From NCBI GenBank assembly GCA_963662175.1, contig OY759224.1, forward strand, positions 36,589,489 to 36,653,488: a stretch of 64,000 nucleotides of DNA, given 5' to 3'. The position numbers and the translations under genes are program-made. The notes beneath the pieces are model-generated. The model worked only from the letters and a program-made list of their open reading frames with translations, was not told the origin of the DNA and made no database searches. Of the stretch, positions 1 through 11,139 are shown in pieces (positions within the stretch are counted from its first letter, which is position 1; every line of letters starts with the position of its first letter). Source of the stretch: Aradus depressus (Eukaryota > Arthropoda > Insecta > Hemiptera > Aradidae).

Positions 1-1229
1 AGTCCAGTCAGGTCAGTCGTTGCCTCAGAGCTAATTCCATTGTTTGCAGTATTAGGTTGCGGTGGTGTTGGCCTACTTCGATTTTTGTCAAACCAAAAGT
101 TCGTAGGTGGTTTGGGCTCCGGGGAAGTAGGTGCGTATGGTGGTGTATTGGGTGTGTTGGCTGAATGTGCGTGTGTGTGTTGCGGAGGTTGATTAGTATT
201 AGTGTGAAATGTTTGGCTTGCGGTGGTGCCTGCGGAAGCTGACTGTAGTTGCCGTTTCGGTGGTCGTTTCAGACAGCCTCCAAAGTTAGCGGTATGGTCG
301 CCCCCACAGTTGGCGCACTTCGGTTTGTCAGTTTTTTGGAAAGGACAAACTTTATAATGGTGATTCCCTGCACACTTAACGCAGGTCGACTCAAGGCGGC
401 AGTAGTTCTTGGTGTGCCCGAATTTTTGACAGTTCATGCATTGAGGAACGTGCAGGGACCGGCGTCTTTCCTCCACGTGGATCCGACTGTAATATAGTTT
501 TGTAAGTGAAAATATGGCTTTTCCCTGATCGTTATTAGTTAGTTCGACTGCGCACAATGGCGTGGGCATTTTGTCTCTATTGTGCAACCTGGTGACCGAA
601 ATAACTGGGTAGTGAGGGAGCAATTCATTTTTGACGTCTTCTTCACTGAACGCGTATGGCACACCTCGGAGAATCACCGATACATTTTTAGTTTCTGGAT
701 TAACATAAGTATAATAGTTAATTTTATGCGTATCGTAGAATTTTGTCAGGGCCCTAAAATCGTCTGACGAGGTCGCTTGAATTTTAATTTTTTCTTTTAG
801 GCATTGTTTGGTTTCAAACGGTGATGCAGCCACCTTTAATATGTCAGCTGTTATTTCTTTTAGGTTATTGTAACCTACAATAAAAATTGGAGGTATTTTA
901 ATTTTTTTACTATTTTCGGAATTTGAATCGGCCGGTTGGGGCTTGGAAGTGTCTAAATTGGTTAGAGCGGAATACCTGTTAGAAACTATGACTGGTGAGT
1001 TGTAAGATTTATACCTCTTGGTGACGGCGAGGTGTGAGGCGGGTGTCTCCTGGTCAGGCTGGTCTAGGGTCCTCTTCTTGCCGCTAAGGCCTGGATGGTC
1101 AACGGCCATCGATGCTGTGGCCAGGGGCTGGTGTGGTACCTGTTTGATGTTACTTGGCTGGCTGTGGCTGGCCGTGGGTACTGGTGCACTCTCTTCAACC
1201 CAGGAAGAGCGCGCCCCGCTGCAACTCAT
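1..1229 (-). CDS. Jockey-clade LINE ORF1 (gag-like), runs off window
   Basis: An uninterrupted frame of about 409 codons starts at an ATG at 1227-1229 and is still open at position 1. An in-frame stop lies a few codons upstream of the ATG. The N-terminal third is Ser/Pro/Gln-rich and low complexity. Next comes the conserved gag segment (KIKIQATSSDDFRALTKFY, then SVILRGVPYAFSEEDV), the PRE_C2HC-type region of Jockey-like ORF1. Three Cys-rich knuckles follow: CMNCQKFGHTKNYC, CVKCAGNHHYKVC and CANCGGDHTANFGGC. A Pro/Thr/Asn-rich tail runs to the window edge. Family knowledge: this protein binds the LINE RNA. ORF2 (endonuclease and reverse transcriptase) would lie beyond the left edge. It is the least damaged transposon ORF in the window, which suggests a young copy. 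The second Jockey gag at 57250-62460 shares the same layout but is a different subfamily. Confidence 0.85.
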   Translation of the reverse strand, partial: MSCSGARSSWVEESAPVPTASHSQPSNIKQVPHQPLATASMAVDHPGLSGKKRTLDQPDQETPASHLAVTKRYKSYNSPVIVSNRYSALTNLDTSKPQPADSNSENSKKIKIPPIFIVGYNNLKEITADILKVAASPFETKQCLKEKIKIQATSSDDFRALTKFYDTHKINYYTYVNPETKNVSVILRGVPYAFSEEDVKNELLPHYPVISVTRLHNRDKMPTPLCAVELTNNDQGKAIFSLTKLYYSRIHVEERRRSLHVPQCMNCQKFGHTKNYCRLESTCVKCAGNHHYKVCPFQKTDKPKCANCGGDHTANFGGCLKRPPKRQLQSASAGTTASQTFHTNTNQPPQHTHAHSANTPNTPPYAPTSPEPKPPTNFWFDKNRSRPTPPQPNTANNGISSEATTDLTG

Positions 1230-1361
1230 TCCGTTTGGTGAAAAGGTCCTCTCCCTGATACTTTTCACTGTTTCACGTTTTTACAAACACAGTAAAAACC
1301 GCACTATTAATTATTTTTTTGAAGAGCAATTTTATAACACTATTTTTGTTTAACGTGAACC

Positions 1362-1934
1362 CACTATAGAAAATAAAATTAAAATAATTAAACTTTTTGA
1401 TGAAGGAGAAAAGGTTGGAGAAATATCGAAACATTTCAAGATTCCTCAATCCACGATTTCTTCAATTTTAAAGAGACGAGAAACCATTTTTCAATTAAAT
1501 ACATGTGGTAAAAGACATATTAAACGAATTAGAACTAATGGTGATTATCCAATGGAACAAGATGAAACTGAGGATACATCCCCTCTTGCCTTCAACGGAG
1601 AGAATTACACACAACAACACACAGACTCTTCAGAGGACGATGTGGGTGAACACTCCAGTTCATCACAACAGCAAACGGACTCTTCACAGCATGATTCGGG
1701 TGAAGACGGAAGTGAACGAATTCATTCAACAGAACACCGACGAGTAGTATATGGTGATAAAAAACCAACAAAAAAGTTCAACCTTCCTAAACCCGTAAAA
1801 GGCTTAATACCTCTTTCTAAGGAAAATATGACGTATAGATGTTAGATTTGGATAGTTCAAAGAGGGGTTCGGATATCATTCTCATTACCGAAACCATCAG
1901 GGGTATAGATGGAATAAGAAAATCTGTTAGACAT
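1362..1934 (+). pseudogene. Left arm of inverted repeat: truncated pogo-type HTH gene
   Basis: This is a near-identical, opposite-strand copy of 3061-3672. It lacks the first codons of the right-hand gene and has a 39-bp deletion near the C-terminus, where KENM runs straight into TYRC. The frame encodes a helix-turn-helix like the CENP-B/pogo N-terminal domain, followed by an Asp/Ser/Gln/His-rich linker. No DDE catalytic domain is present. Similarity to the right arm stops at 1362 and 1934. Confidence 0.7.
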
Positions 1935-1935
1935 A

Positions 1936-2399
1936 ACGATATCGTTATAACTACAGTAATATCGTTATAAATATAGCGATATCGTTATAACTACTGTGAT
2001 ATCGTTATAAATATAGCGATATCGTTATAACTACAGTAATATCGTTATAAATATAGCGATATCGTTATAACTACAGTAATATCGTTATAAATATAGAGAT
2101 ATGGTTATAACTACTGTGATATCGTTATAAATATAGCGATATCGTTATAACTACTTAACTACTGTGATATCGTTATAAATATAGCGATATCGTTATAACT
2201 ACTGTGATATCGTTTTAAATATAGCGATATCGTTACAACTACTGTGATATCGTTATAAATATAGCGATATCGTTATAACTACTGTGATATCGTTTTAAAT
2301 ATAGCGATGTCGTTATAACTACTGTGATATCGTTCTAAATATAACGATATCGTTATAACTACTGTGATATCGTTATAAATATAGCGATATCGTTATAAC
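1936..2399. repeat. AT-rich 20-bp satellite in 40-bp higher-order units
   Basis: About 23 monomers of 20 bp, each starting atatcgttataa, alternate between a ctac-type and an atatagcg-type ending, so the larger period is 40 bp. One irregular insertion occurs near 2150. The monomers contain the palindrome aacgatatcgtt, so the array could form cruciforms. The word ttataacgatatcg also occurs in the terminal region of the Tigger remnant near 12105, so a transposon end may have seeded the array. Confidence 0.9.
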
Positions 2400-3060
2400 T
2401 AGAAGGAGAGTGTAGTGATGTTTGAGCGAGAATATTGCAGTATAATATAGGGATTTGAATCGATTTGACTGAGGTGAATTTGGTTCAAAGAAACAGGATA
2501 TTGGGGGTACACGTAGACACTGCTCAAGAGCGAAACTTATCCAGCAGATTTAGAACCGCTCTCACAAAGAGATGATATAAGCATATAGTCAAATGAAAAC
2601 TGAAATATATATATACTTTTGGATACAAAGCATGAATAAAAAGGGGCAAGGCCCTTTCCTGCAAATCAAAAATACAGGCATATTTCTATGCTTAACACGA
2701 TTGTACTCTCCTACTTTACCTCAAATCAGTGTTTTCAACATTTAGAACTGCTGGTGATCACACTGGTCTGCGGGCGTCTATATCCTCTCCAAACCTTCAC
2801 TCATACGACCTGCGTGCGTTTATAGCCTCAACCTCACAGCATTCGATTTGATTCTTTCTAATAATCTTTTCGTTTGTGATATGCTGTGTACCTATTCCCA
2901 ATAAAGTTAATGCCCATTATTGATATATCCTTCAAAATATAGTCCGAGTTATTACCCTGGAAGCACTGGAATTGAACAAAAACCACTTTTAGAATGTTGC
3001 AACTGTCGTTGTCCCATTCTCCTTGAAAAAATCTACCTTTTAAATAAATAGAGTGTTTTC
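2400..3060. other. Spacer between satellite and right inverted arm; no gene seen
   Basis: A stretch of ordinary AT-rich sequence with no long open frame, no recognisable transposon protein and no clear repeat. It lies in the loop between the two HTH-gene arms. Confidence 0.5.
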
Positions 3061-3695
3061 ATGTCTAACAGATTTTCTTATTCCATCTATACCCCCGATG
3101 GTTTCGGTAATGAGAATGATATCCGAACCCCTCTTTGAACTATCCAAATCTAACATCTATACGTTGATGACAGAACTTTATACCCGACCAAACGTAAAAA
3201 CGTCATATTTTCCTTAGAATGAGGTATTAAGCCTTTTACGGGTTTAGGAAGGTTGAACTTTTTTGTTGGTTTTTTATCACCATATACTACTCGTCGGTGT
3301 TCTGTTGAATGAATTCGTTCACTTCCGTCTTCACCCGAATCATGCTGTGAAGAGTCCGTTTGCTGTTGTGATGAACTGGAGTGTTCACCCACATCGTCCT
3401 CTGAAGAGTCTGTGTGTTGTTGTGTGTAATTCTCTCCGTTGAAGGCAAGAGGGGGTGTATCCTCAGTTTCATCTTGTTCCATTGGATAATCACCATTAGT
3501 TCTAATTCGTTTAATATGTCTTTTACCACATGTATCTAATTGAAAAATGGTTTCTCGTCTCTTTAAAATTGAAGAAATCGTGGATTGAGGAATCTTGAAA
3601 TGTTTCGATATTTCTCCAACCTTTTCTCCTTCATCAAAAAGTTTAATTATTTTAATTTTATTTTCTATAGTGAGAGCGTTTCGTTTGACCCCCAT
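3061..3695 (-). CDS. pogo/CENP-B-type helix-turn-helix protein, no transposase domain
   Basis: A 181-codon frame (3150-3695) starts at an ATG at 3695. Residues 1-60 form a helix-turn-helix of the CENP-B N-terminal / pogo type (ALTIENKIKIIKLFDEGEKV, then a second helix containing ISKHFKIPQSTISSI). Residues 70-125 are acidic and rich in Gln/His/Ser. The C-terminus is basic and unrecognised (VVYGDKKPTKKFNLPKPVKG). The DDE domain expected in pogo/Tigger is absent. The product could be a transposon-derived DNA-binding protein or the first part of a dead transposase. Sequence from 3061 to 3672 is duplicated in inverted orientation at 1362-1934. The intact frame suggests a recent duplication, but expression cannot be judged. 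Confidence 0.6.
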
Positions 3696-4648
3696 GGTAT
3701 CTAACCAGCTGTGGATTACTAGATCAATGAAGTCTGCCTAATAATCACCAAACAGACCGTATTTATTGTAACAGGGTTGACAACTTCGGTTCAATAAATA
3801 GTGAATGATCAGATTGTATTTATCTCAACGTTGTTAACACGTTCACAATGAAAACAGATAACTACTGACCAAACAGAACGTATTTATAGTTTTTTTCATC
3901 CTACATGCAACGAAAGGAGCCGATAAAATCCGAGACGAGCCGAGAAGAGCCGATCATTAATGGGTTTCCAGCAATACACCTAGCCCCAACAACAATAAGA
4001 AACTGCCTATGATATGGAACCTATATACGATTTTTATTTCTTAATACTGACCAGCTTGTACTCACCAATTTTTCTTATAATCACGATAGTTATTACGCAG
4101 TCACATTCATCACAAAAAATGTTCCTGAATATGCTACAAAATTTTCATAATTTACGTAAATTTTCGAAAATGTAAATAAATATTAATCGCATAAAATATA
4201 AAATAATATGACTAAATAAAAAATAAATATATGAAAGGATGTAAGATATGTATAGGACTTTAAGAAAAAACAGTTGAGTGGAGTAGGCGTTGTATGTGAG
4301 GAAAAAAAACCCGTGACAAATAATGAAAAAAGAAATATACTAAAATATTAAATAATCCCGGGTTTTGTGGCTATGAAGATTAATCGGTAAAATAATTGTT
4401 GCATTGGGTCATCGTAAGTGTTTTGGCTCTCAATACCATATATGCGGGGAAGGAGGGCTGAATTGTGGGGTCCATGAGATGTGGGTGAGGATGGAACAAT
4501 AATACTATATGGGTTCTCAAATACCGGTGGGAATTGTGATGTATATTAGACGAAGAGCTTGGGACTTGAAAAATAAATACAATGGAGTATGGGTGTGAGG
4601 GCTGCGTTATAATATTAATTGAGGAACTGTTGAGTGTTAGTTAGAGAA
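3696..4648. other. AT-rich spacer left of the RTE; no gene seen
   Basis: No credible coding sequence. From about 4340 the DNA becomes G-rich on the plus strand. It resembles the sequence resuming at about 8830, including a shared stretch near cccggNttttg, so this spacer and 8160-10170 were probably contiguous before the RTE inserted. Confidence 0.5.
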
Positions 4649-4661
4649 AAATGTCGGGGGA

Positions 4662-7600
4662 CTTACTTACTTTTACTTTCCCTGGCGCTACGGTCCTTGT
4701 AGAACCTGGGCCTCCGCAACAATCTTCCGCCATTCTACTCTGTCCTCGGCCTCCCGTCTCCATCTTCTCACACCCATCGTTCTGAGGTCGTCCTCCACGT
4801 CCTCCAGTCAACGTAAGCGGGGTCTACCTCTTCTTCTTTGTCCTCCCGGGTGTCCCTCCAAGTATCCTCCTCGGCAATCTATCCGGTTGCATCCTCTGTA
4901 AATGCCCCAGCCATCGCAGCCGTCCCTGCTTCACTAAGGCCACCAGGTCCGGGCTCTTGTACAGGTCCCTCAGCTCCCCATTGGTCCGTATCCTCCATCT
5001 ATCCCCCTCTGGAGTAGGGCCGTATATCTTTCTCAATACCTTCCTCTCCCACGTATTGAGTAAGACTTCGTCCCTCCTAGTCAGGACCCAGGTTTCACTC
5101 GCATATGTGACGACCGGTCTCAGGACTGTTTTATAAATTGTTATTTTGGCGTCTCGGGACACAGTCCTCGATCCGAGCACCTTCTGCAGTGACCGGTAGC
5201 ATCTATTCCCGGCCGTTATCCTCGCTTTGATGTCTTCTTTAACGTCATTCCTTTCCGTGACAACGGCCCCCAGGTACTTGAAGCTATCCACCCGGTCAAA
5301 CCTGCAACCTCCAAGTACGAGTTCCTTCTCTTTGACTTCTTTCCTCGTGGTTCTCATGTACTTGGTTTTGCTCTCGTTGACAAGAAGACCAAGCTTCCTG
5401 GACTCCTCGTCACATTCCTGGAACGCCCCCGCCAATGCAGCTTTCGTTCGTCCGGTTATGACTAAGTCGTCCGCATATGCGAGATGCTGACTGAGCCTGT
5501 TATATATAGTGCCATCAGGATTCGTACGGATGCCCCTAATAGCTTTCTCCAGTGTTATATTGAAGAGTAAGGGGGATAATGGGTCGCCCTGCCTCAGACC
5601 CTGCCTGACCTCAAAGCTTTCAGAGATCGCGTTCTGGACCTTGACCTTTCCACAAGTGTGCGTCAACGTCATCCTTGCCAGCCTTATCAGTTTTGGGGGG
5701 AAGCCAAACCCATACATGTTTTGTAGGAGTTGTTATCTATCTACACTGTCGTAGGCTTGCTTGTAGTCGATGAAGAGGTGGTGCAGGTCGACGTCATTTT
5801 CGTAACATTTTTCCAGCATTGTCCTCAGCGTCGAAATATGGTCTATCGTCGATCTTCCCTGCCTGAACCCACATTGGTATTCACCAACCACCTCTTCAGC
5901 CCGTCTCGTTAGCCTCTTCAGGAGGAGTATAGAGAATATCTTGTAGGTGGCGTCCAGAAGTGCGGTGCCCCGGTAGTTTCCACAGTCCAGCTTGTCTCCC
6001 TTCTTGTGAATCGGACTGATCAACGCAGTGGACCACTCCCTCGGCATTTCTTCTGTCATCCAGACGTCATAAACGAGCCGGTACACCTCCCTCGTTATTT
6101 CGTCCCCTCCAAATTTGAGCAGCTCCGCTGGGATTCCGTCTTCTCCTGGCGTCTTATTATTTTTGAGGGATGCGAGAACTTCCGCTACTTCTTCCAACTC
6201 CGGCGGCTCCTGAACTTCTTCTTCTTCCAGCTCTGCGCCACCACCTATGGTCGGCCTATTGGCTTCTGCGTTTCATAGCTAGGGTTCAGAAGGTCGCTAA
6301 AGTATCTGGTCCATCTGTCCATGATACGTTGTTGGTCTCCTAGCAGATCCCCTTGTTCATCCCTGCAGAAGTTCATACGTGGTTTGAACCCCTCTTTTAT
6401 TCCCTTCAGCTGCTGGTAGAACTTCCTGCTCTTAAATCCTTCATAGGCTTCAAGTAGGGTTCTGAGCTTCTCTTTTTCTGCGTCCCTTTTCTTCCCTCTG
6501 CACACCTGTTTTGCTTTTTTCCGCAGGGCCCTGTATGCTTCAGTGCTGGCCCGTGTACATCTCTGGAGCATTTTCAGTCTGGCAATTTTCCTTTCTTATA
6601 TTGCCCTTTCGCATTCCTCATCGAACCAGTCTCTGTGGTTCCTTCCTCTTTCTGAACCAAACACCTCCTCCGCAGCCGATGTCAGAGTCCTTTTTACTCT
6701 CTCCCATCGTTCTTGTACGGTAGCTTCTTGTAGTATGTCGCCTTCTAGTTTTTCCCTGATTTTTTCCTGGTAGGCCTGACTTTTCACTGGACATTTCAAC
6801 GCTTCAACCTTAAATTTCTTCGTCCTTTCTGTTTTTCCTCTTGGCCTTACTGCCATTTTCTGCATATAAGCCGCACATACAAGAAAATGATCTGAAGCAC
6901 AGTCGGCACCCCGATAGCTTCGGACGTCTTTTATATCAGTTGCGTGCCGGCTCTCTATCAGAACATGGTCTATTTGATTGCGGGTTCTCCCGTCCGGCGA
7001 CACCCACGTCTCCTTGTGTATATTCTTATGCTGGAAGAAGTTGCTTGAGACTCTGAGTCCTTTCCCAGCAGCAAAGTCAACCACCCTCAGCCCATTGTCA
7101 TTAGAGATGTCATGGAGGCTGTGGCACCCAATGGTGGGTCTGAGGGCCTGCTCCTTCCCGACCTTGGAGTTGAAGTCTCCCAGGACCAGCTTGACATCAT
7201 ATCTAGGCAGGCTGTCGTAGGTCCTCTTCAACAGATCGTAGAACTGATCCTTTTCTTCTACGTCCTTCTCTTCTGTTGGGGCATGTACACTGACCAGGGA
7301 AAGGTTAAAGAACCTACCCTTCAGCCTCAGTGTACATATCCTTTCACTGACAGGTTTGTAGTTGAGGATGGCATGCTTTAAACCTTTCCTCACCATAAAG
7401 CCTGTCCCCACCACGTTGGCCCTATGACCGCTGTTGATCAGGGTGTAGTCCCTGAGGTCCACGAGTTCCGTGTTTCTCCATCTTATTTCTTGGAGTGCAG
7501 CCACGTCGACTCCATACTTCCCCAGGGCTCTCTCCAACACCTGACTTGCTCCAGCTTCATATATGCTCCTTACATTCCATGTTGCAATATTAATTTGTTT

Positions 7601-8146
7601 AGTCCGTTTCCAAGTTCCATTGTCATTACCATTAATCCGTCCGGCTTTCCTTGATTGTTGTGGTTTCGAAACATTGCTTTTTTTACAGGGTGGGGTTGTT
7701 AGCCCCACGCCCAACGCCCCAACCTGGAGGACCAGGGGTGTTAATTTCGGGGTACCCTGCCCCTAAATGAGTTGCCTTCACCATGGCTGTAGAGCCTCAT
7801 TTGCCCTCGCAGTTCACCGCCATACAGCTGGATTCTAGCACGGCCCGGTGATCTCTAGCCATGGATCCGCTGACGTCCCGTCTTCGGCTCCACGCCAGTA
7901 CTGGTGGTTGCTGCTGCCCACCACCAGGGACGTTTATCGACCTCCCGGTCTAGATCCGCCGTGTTCTGTCGAAAGCAGGGCCACCTCTGGCAGGATGCGG
8001 TTCTTCGCCGCGCACGGACGGTCCTAGGAGAAGCTTCCTCGGAGATATTCCCACTCGTCTCCTCAGCTACTCCCCTGGAGTTGGGGGTGGACCAGTGTTA
8101 TATCAACCAAAACAAAGGTACTACCACTGCCCAACTCCTTGACCCC
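4662..8146 (-). mobile_element. Full-length RTE-clade LINE with 13-bp target duplication
   Basis: The element is bounded by a perfect 13-bp direct repeat, aaatgtcggggga, at 4649-4661 and 8147-8159. Its 3' end (left, since it lies on the minus strand) finishes in a short GTAA microsatellite, typical of RTE elements, which lack poly(A). Length is about 3.5 kb, normal for RTE. The 5' region 7715-8146 holds the untranslated leader. The insertion split the G-rich region at 4340-4648 and 8160-10170. Confidence 0.9.
4688..7714 (-). pseudogene. RTE endonuclease-reverse transcriptase, multiply mutated
   Basis: Read on the minus strand, the order is an APE-type endonuclease (7600-6700: ATWNVRSIYEAG, LQEIRW, LVLGDFNSKVG, SDHFLV), a linker, then reverse transcriptase (6200-5100: DGIPAELLKF, FIDYKQAYDSVDR, RQGDPLSPLLF, AYADDLVI catalytic box) and a C-terminal tail (ETWVLTRRDEVLLNTWERKV). 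Visible lesions: an in-frame stop at 6596-6598, a frameshift near 6245, an in-frame stop at 5733-5735, a frameshift near 4826, and a further stop in the tail. Family knowledge: these proteins nick the target and prime reverse transcription there. In databases such copies are often misnamed craniofacial development protein 2. The exact start codon is unclear because no ATG fits the expected 5' position. Confidence 0.9.
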
Positions 8147-8159
8147 AAATGTCGGGGGA

Positions 8160-10690
8160 ACTATAGAAAATATATTATATATATATATGCATGTAGGAGA
8201 TTGGTGATAGCACCTATAGAAAACCCTATCTATGGTGCATGACTGAGAAATAAAAGTTTAGATTGATAGGAATGGTGTTCGGGTTGGGGTTACTTTAGAG
8301 TTTAAGATATACTATAGAGGGGAACCAGGGAAAGAATTTAGCTGAGGAAGTATATAGAAGAGTGGTGGGGTTTTTAAAATGTGTCCGAGCGACTTCTAAG
8401 TTTTTTAGATTTGGGGAAGTTGCAGTTGAGTGATGTTTATAGGGATAGGTGAACAATTCCGTATTTTTGTGAAGTGTTGTGTCGTGACGATATATTGGAT
8501 CTCTCGGAAGGATTCTATTGTAGGAAATATACATAGTCTCTGATTTGTAGAAAAGTAGATCACAGCTAATCTCTGATAATGAAATGTTACACAAGGCCGC
8601 CTACCCATTCAAAAAATATTAGTATCTCTACTATAAATAATTATCCGGCTCAGTGGGTAAAGTTTTCAATGACTTCTTCTTAGGATAGCTATATAAGAAG
8701 AGTTCCTATTGTATTGGACACACCTTATATGTACGTTGGGGCTGTGTTATAAAATAGTTCTTTAACTGATCTCGTTGGTGATGAAGGGGTCTAGAGCCTT
8801 CATCAGTATGAAATCTTAGGAAAAATACTTGAATATGAAATTACCCCCGGCTTTTGCAGTTATAAAGATGGGTTGACAGGTACCAATGTGAGTGAGCCTA
8901 CACAGCAGGGGTCCTAGGTTAGAGTTCTATTGGTGCTCAGATGTGTGGGAGTGGGTTCTGAATATATCCGGAGTAGTGTTGTGCAGGGGGATGATTTAAG
9001 TTCCTGCTAGATTGTAGGTTATTAGTCGTAAAAATAGTGATGGTAAAGTAATATTGGAAATGCGAATCTAAATATCGACGAGAACTGTGGGGGTGTTGAC
9101 CTGGTGGTTTAGGTAGGGAGAAGCATTTAAATTTGATTTTCTGCATGTGATGCAAGTGTGCAGGTATGTCTGAGTGAGAGGTGGGATAGAAGTGGTTTGA
9201 ATGAGAAAGAAATGTTGACGGGGCAGTAGTCTACACTTGTAGGGTTCTAACTTGATATGATGTTGGGGAAGTAGAAGTGGAGAGCAGAATATTGGGATGG
9301 ATTGGTCGTTGTCAGAATTGTGCGGGGGTTTGAGAAGGTTAGGAGAGCAATTACAGTAGAGGACGGTTGGTGGAAGGAAAAAGAAATTGTTTTGACCGCT
9401 TTAAACGAGGATTGGAATACAGTAGAGGTGCTAAGTAAGTTAAGTGCTGGAGATGAGAAGTAGTATGTAACATAACGTAAGTTGAATATACTGCATGTTA
9501 GCCTAAGAATGTATCCATGGAAAGGTACATCTAGATCTAAAGATTACTCCGCGTGTATGGGCGGGTATGTATGAATAAAAGGTTTTAGAAGTAGAGAACA
9601 GAAAATTGGTAAGGACAAGTTGAGAAAAAACAATTAGACGATTGATGTGGGGAAGTAGAAGTAAGTCATAAAAATTAGGAGAAAGACCTGAGGATTAGGT
9701 GTGGGTTGCAAAGTCTCTGCCGGATTGGAAGAAGTACAATAGGTCTGAGGAAGTAGAACTATTATAATTAAAGATTATGTTTTAGAATAATTGATGTGGG
9801 TATGTGCATTGAAGATGATTTGAGGTGGGTAAGTTTGACTGACTCAGAGGGAAAGGCTAATGGACGAAGAATGTAGGTTTATGTATGGGTAGACCGGGTT
9901 ATGATGAAAATGTCAGACGATCTAGAGAGGTTGTAGGTGTTGAACAGGGGCGAAGCATGATGGTGCTAAGAGTAGTGGACTACGATGAAATCTAAAGAAA
10001 ATTGCTTGGATGTGTGTCTGAGTAAAAGGTTTAAAGGGAGAATTAGGTGGGGAAGTATAAGTGAGAAAATTGAGATGGATTGGCTACGCCCCATTGAGAT
10101 GGGGAAGCATATTGGATGTGTTAATTGACGTGGGGATGTAAGATTAAATCATGAAATAAAAATTGGTGAAGTATGAACAACAGGTCTCGACATGTTTGAA
10201 ACATGTAAACAACGACTTAATCCCTACAGATACGAAGGTCATTTCCAAACCATAGTAGATGTTAAAAAAATAAATAAAAAACAAGAATTCACAAACAACA
10301 CCAAAGGACAGTGTGCTCGGAATTGAAGATAAATATTGTTGCGCATATATTACTCCAATCGGACAACATACTCAATATGACGAGCTTTGAATTATATTTT
10401 TAAATGCAATACTATTCAAGGCACCGAAGGACGGCATGCTCAAAAGTGTAGGTAGGCGATTTTTCCATCATTATACTCCAGTTTAAAATAATACTGAATA
10501 CAATGATGATGATGATCATGCTAGGACATGATAAGGTAGGCTACACGAATGCAGGGTTCGACATGCTTGATCATGCAAGTGCCTGTTCAAGATCACGAAA
10601 TCAGGCTTTAAAAATATCAAAATAGTTACTTGATATCTGAAAATGTATGACTTGAATGTTATATACCTAGATTTCAGATTTCTTATACAA
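8160..10690. other. Non-coding block with degenerate G/A-rich repeats
   Basis: No convincing gene. Between about 8900 and 10150 the plus strand is purine-rich and keeps returning to variants of tggggaagtagaag (9247, 9650, 10040). This looks like a very decayed tandem array. At about 10430 the words cgaaggacggcatgctca form a diverged match to the satellite core found at 15.5, 40, 43 and 62 kb. Confidence 0.5.
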
Positions 10691-10704
10691 CCATGTCACG
10701 ATAG

Positions 10705-10789
10705 ACGAGGGAGGGGCTAGCAAGCCAGACTCCTATACGGAAGGTGGTGAGTTCGAATCCCGTTAGGAATGGTTTTTTTTTTTTTTTTT
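10705..10789 (+). repeat. tRNA-like SINE head with Pol III boxes and T17 terminator
   Basis: An A-box-like ggctagcaagcc near 10715 is followed about 35 nt later by a good B box, gagttcgaatccc (10749-10761). A run of 17 T at 10773-10789 would terminate RNA polymerase III. The arms do not fold into a proper tRNA cloverleaf (the T-stem is mispaired), so this is more likely a tRNA-derived SINE head or tRNA pseudogene than a working tRNA. No SINE body was identified downstream. Confidence 0.5.
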
Positions 10790-10921
10790 GTTTTCTTAAG
10801 AAGTCACACCTAATTGATTTAATATCAATAATAATTTGATTTCTAGACGCTTGGGAGCGCTAGTGGGCTAATTAAACAAAATTTAGGGGCACAGGCGAGG
10901 GGTGGGTTAAAAATTTAAAGT

Positions 10922-11009
10922 AGGGTTTAGAGGGAGAGCGGAAACTTATTGAGGTTTAGAGTGATAGCGGAAACTTATTGAGGTTTAGAGGGAGAGTGGA
11001 AACTTATTG
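10922..11009. repeat. 29-bp tandem repeat, 3 copies
   Basis: Three near-identical copies of a unit beginning aggtttagag and ending cttattg. Confidence 0.9.
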
Positions 11010-11040
11010 CGATGGGGATGTACTATGGTGGGTGATTCGG

Positions 11041-11108
11041 AGCGGTGGGGGGGGGAGTGGTTGGGGTGGGGGGTGATGGGTCACGTGACCCCGTGGGGTC
11101 AAAGGTCA
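11041..11108. promoter_or_regulatory. G-rich patch with palindromic E-box and DR1 nuclear-receptor site
   Basis: A GC-rich island in AT-rich DNA. It has a perfect 14-bp palindrome gggtcacgtgaccc (11078-11091) around a CACGTG E-box. Five bases later comes GGGTCA-A-AGGTCA (11096-11108), a perfect direct repeat with 1-bp spacing, the consensus for HNF4/USP-type receptors. It lies about 400 bp from channel exon 11500-11695, in presumed intron. Function is inferred from motifs only. Confidence 0.4.
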
Positions 11109-11139
11109 TGTGGGGCAACTGGGCCAGAGTCCCCATTTC

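Noticed and set aside
5227..7766. Many plus-strand open frames across the RTE
   Set aside because: They are antisense shadows of the minus-strand endonuclease/RT frames, which carry the conserved motifs.
8295..9155. Minus-strand open frames of 70-100 codons
   Set aside because: Composition follows the local base bias, with no family motifs or splice signals.
10705..10789. Functional tRNA gene
   Set aside because: Pol III boxes are present, but the T-stem and acceptor do not pair, so only a tRNA-like remnant is supported.
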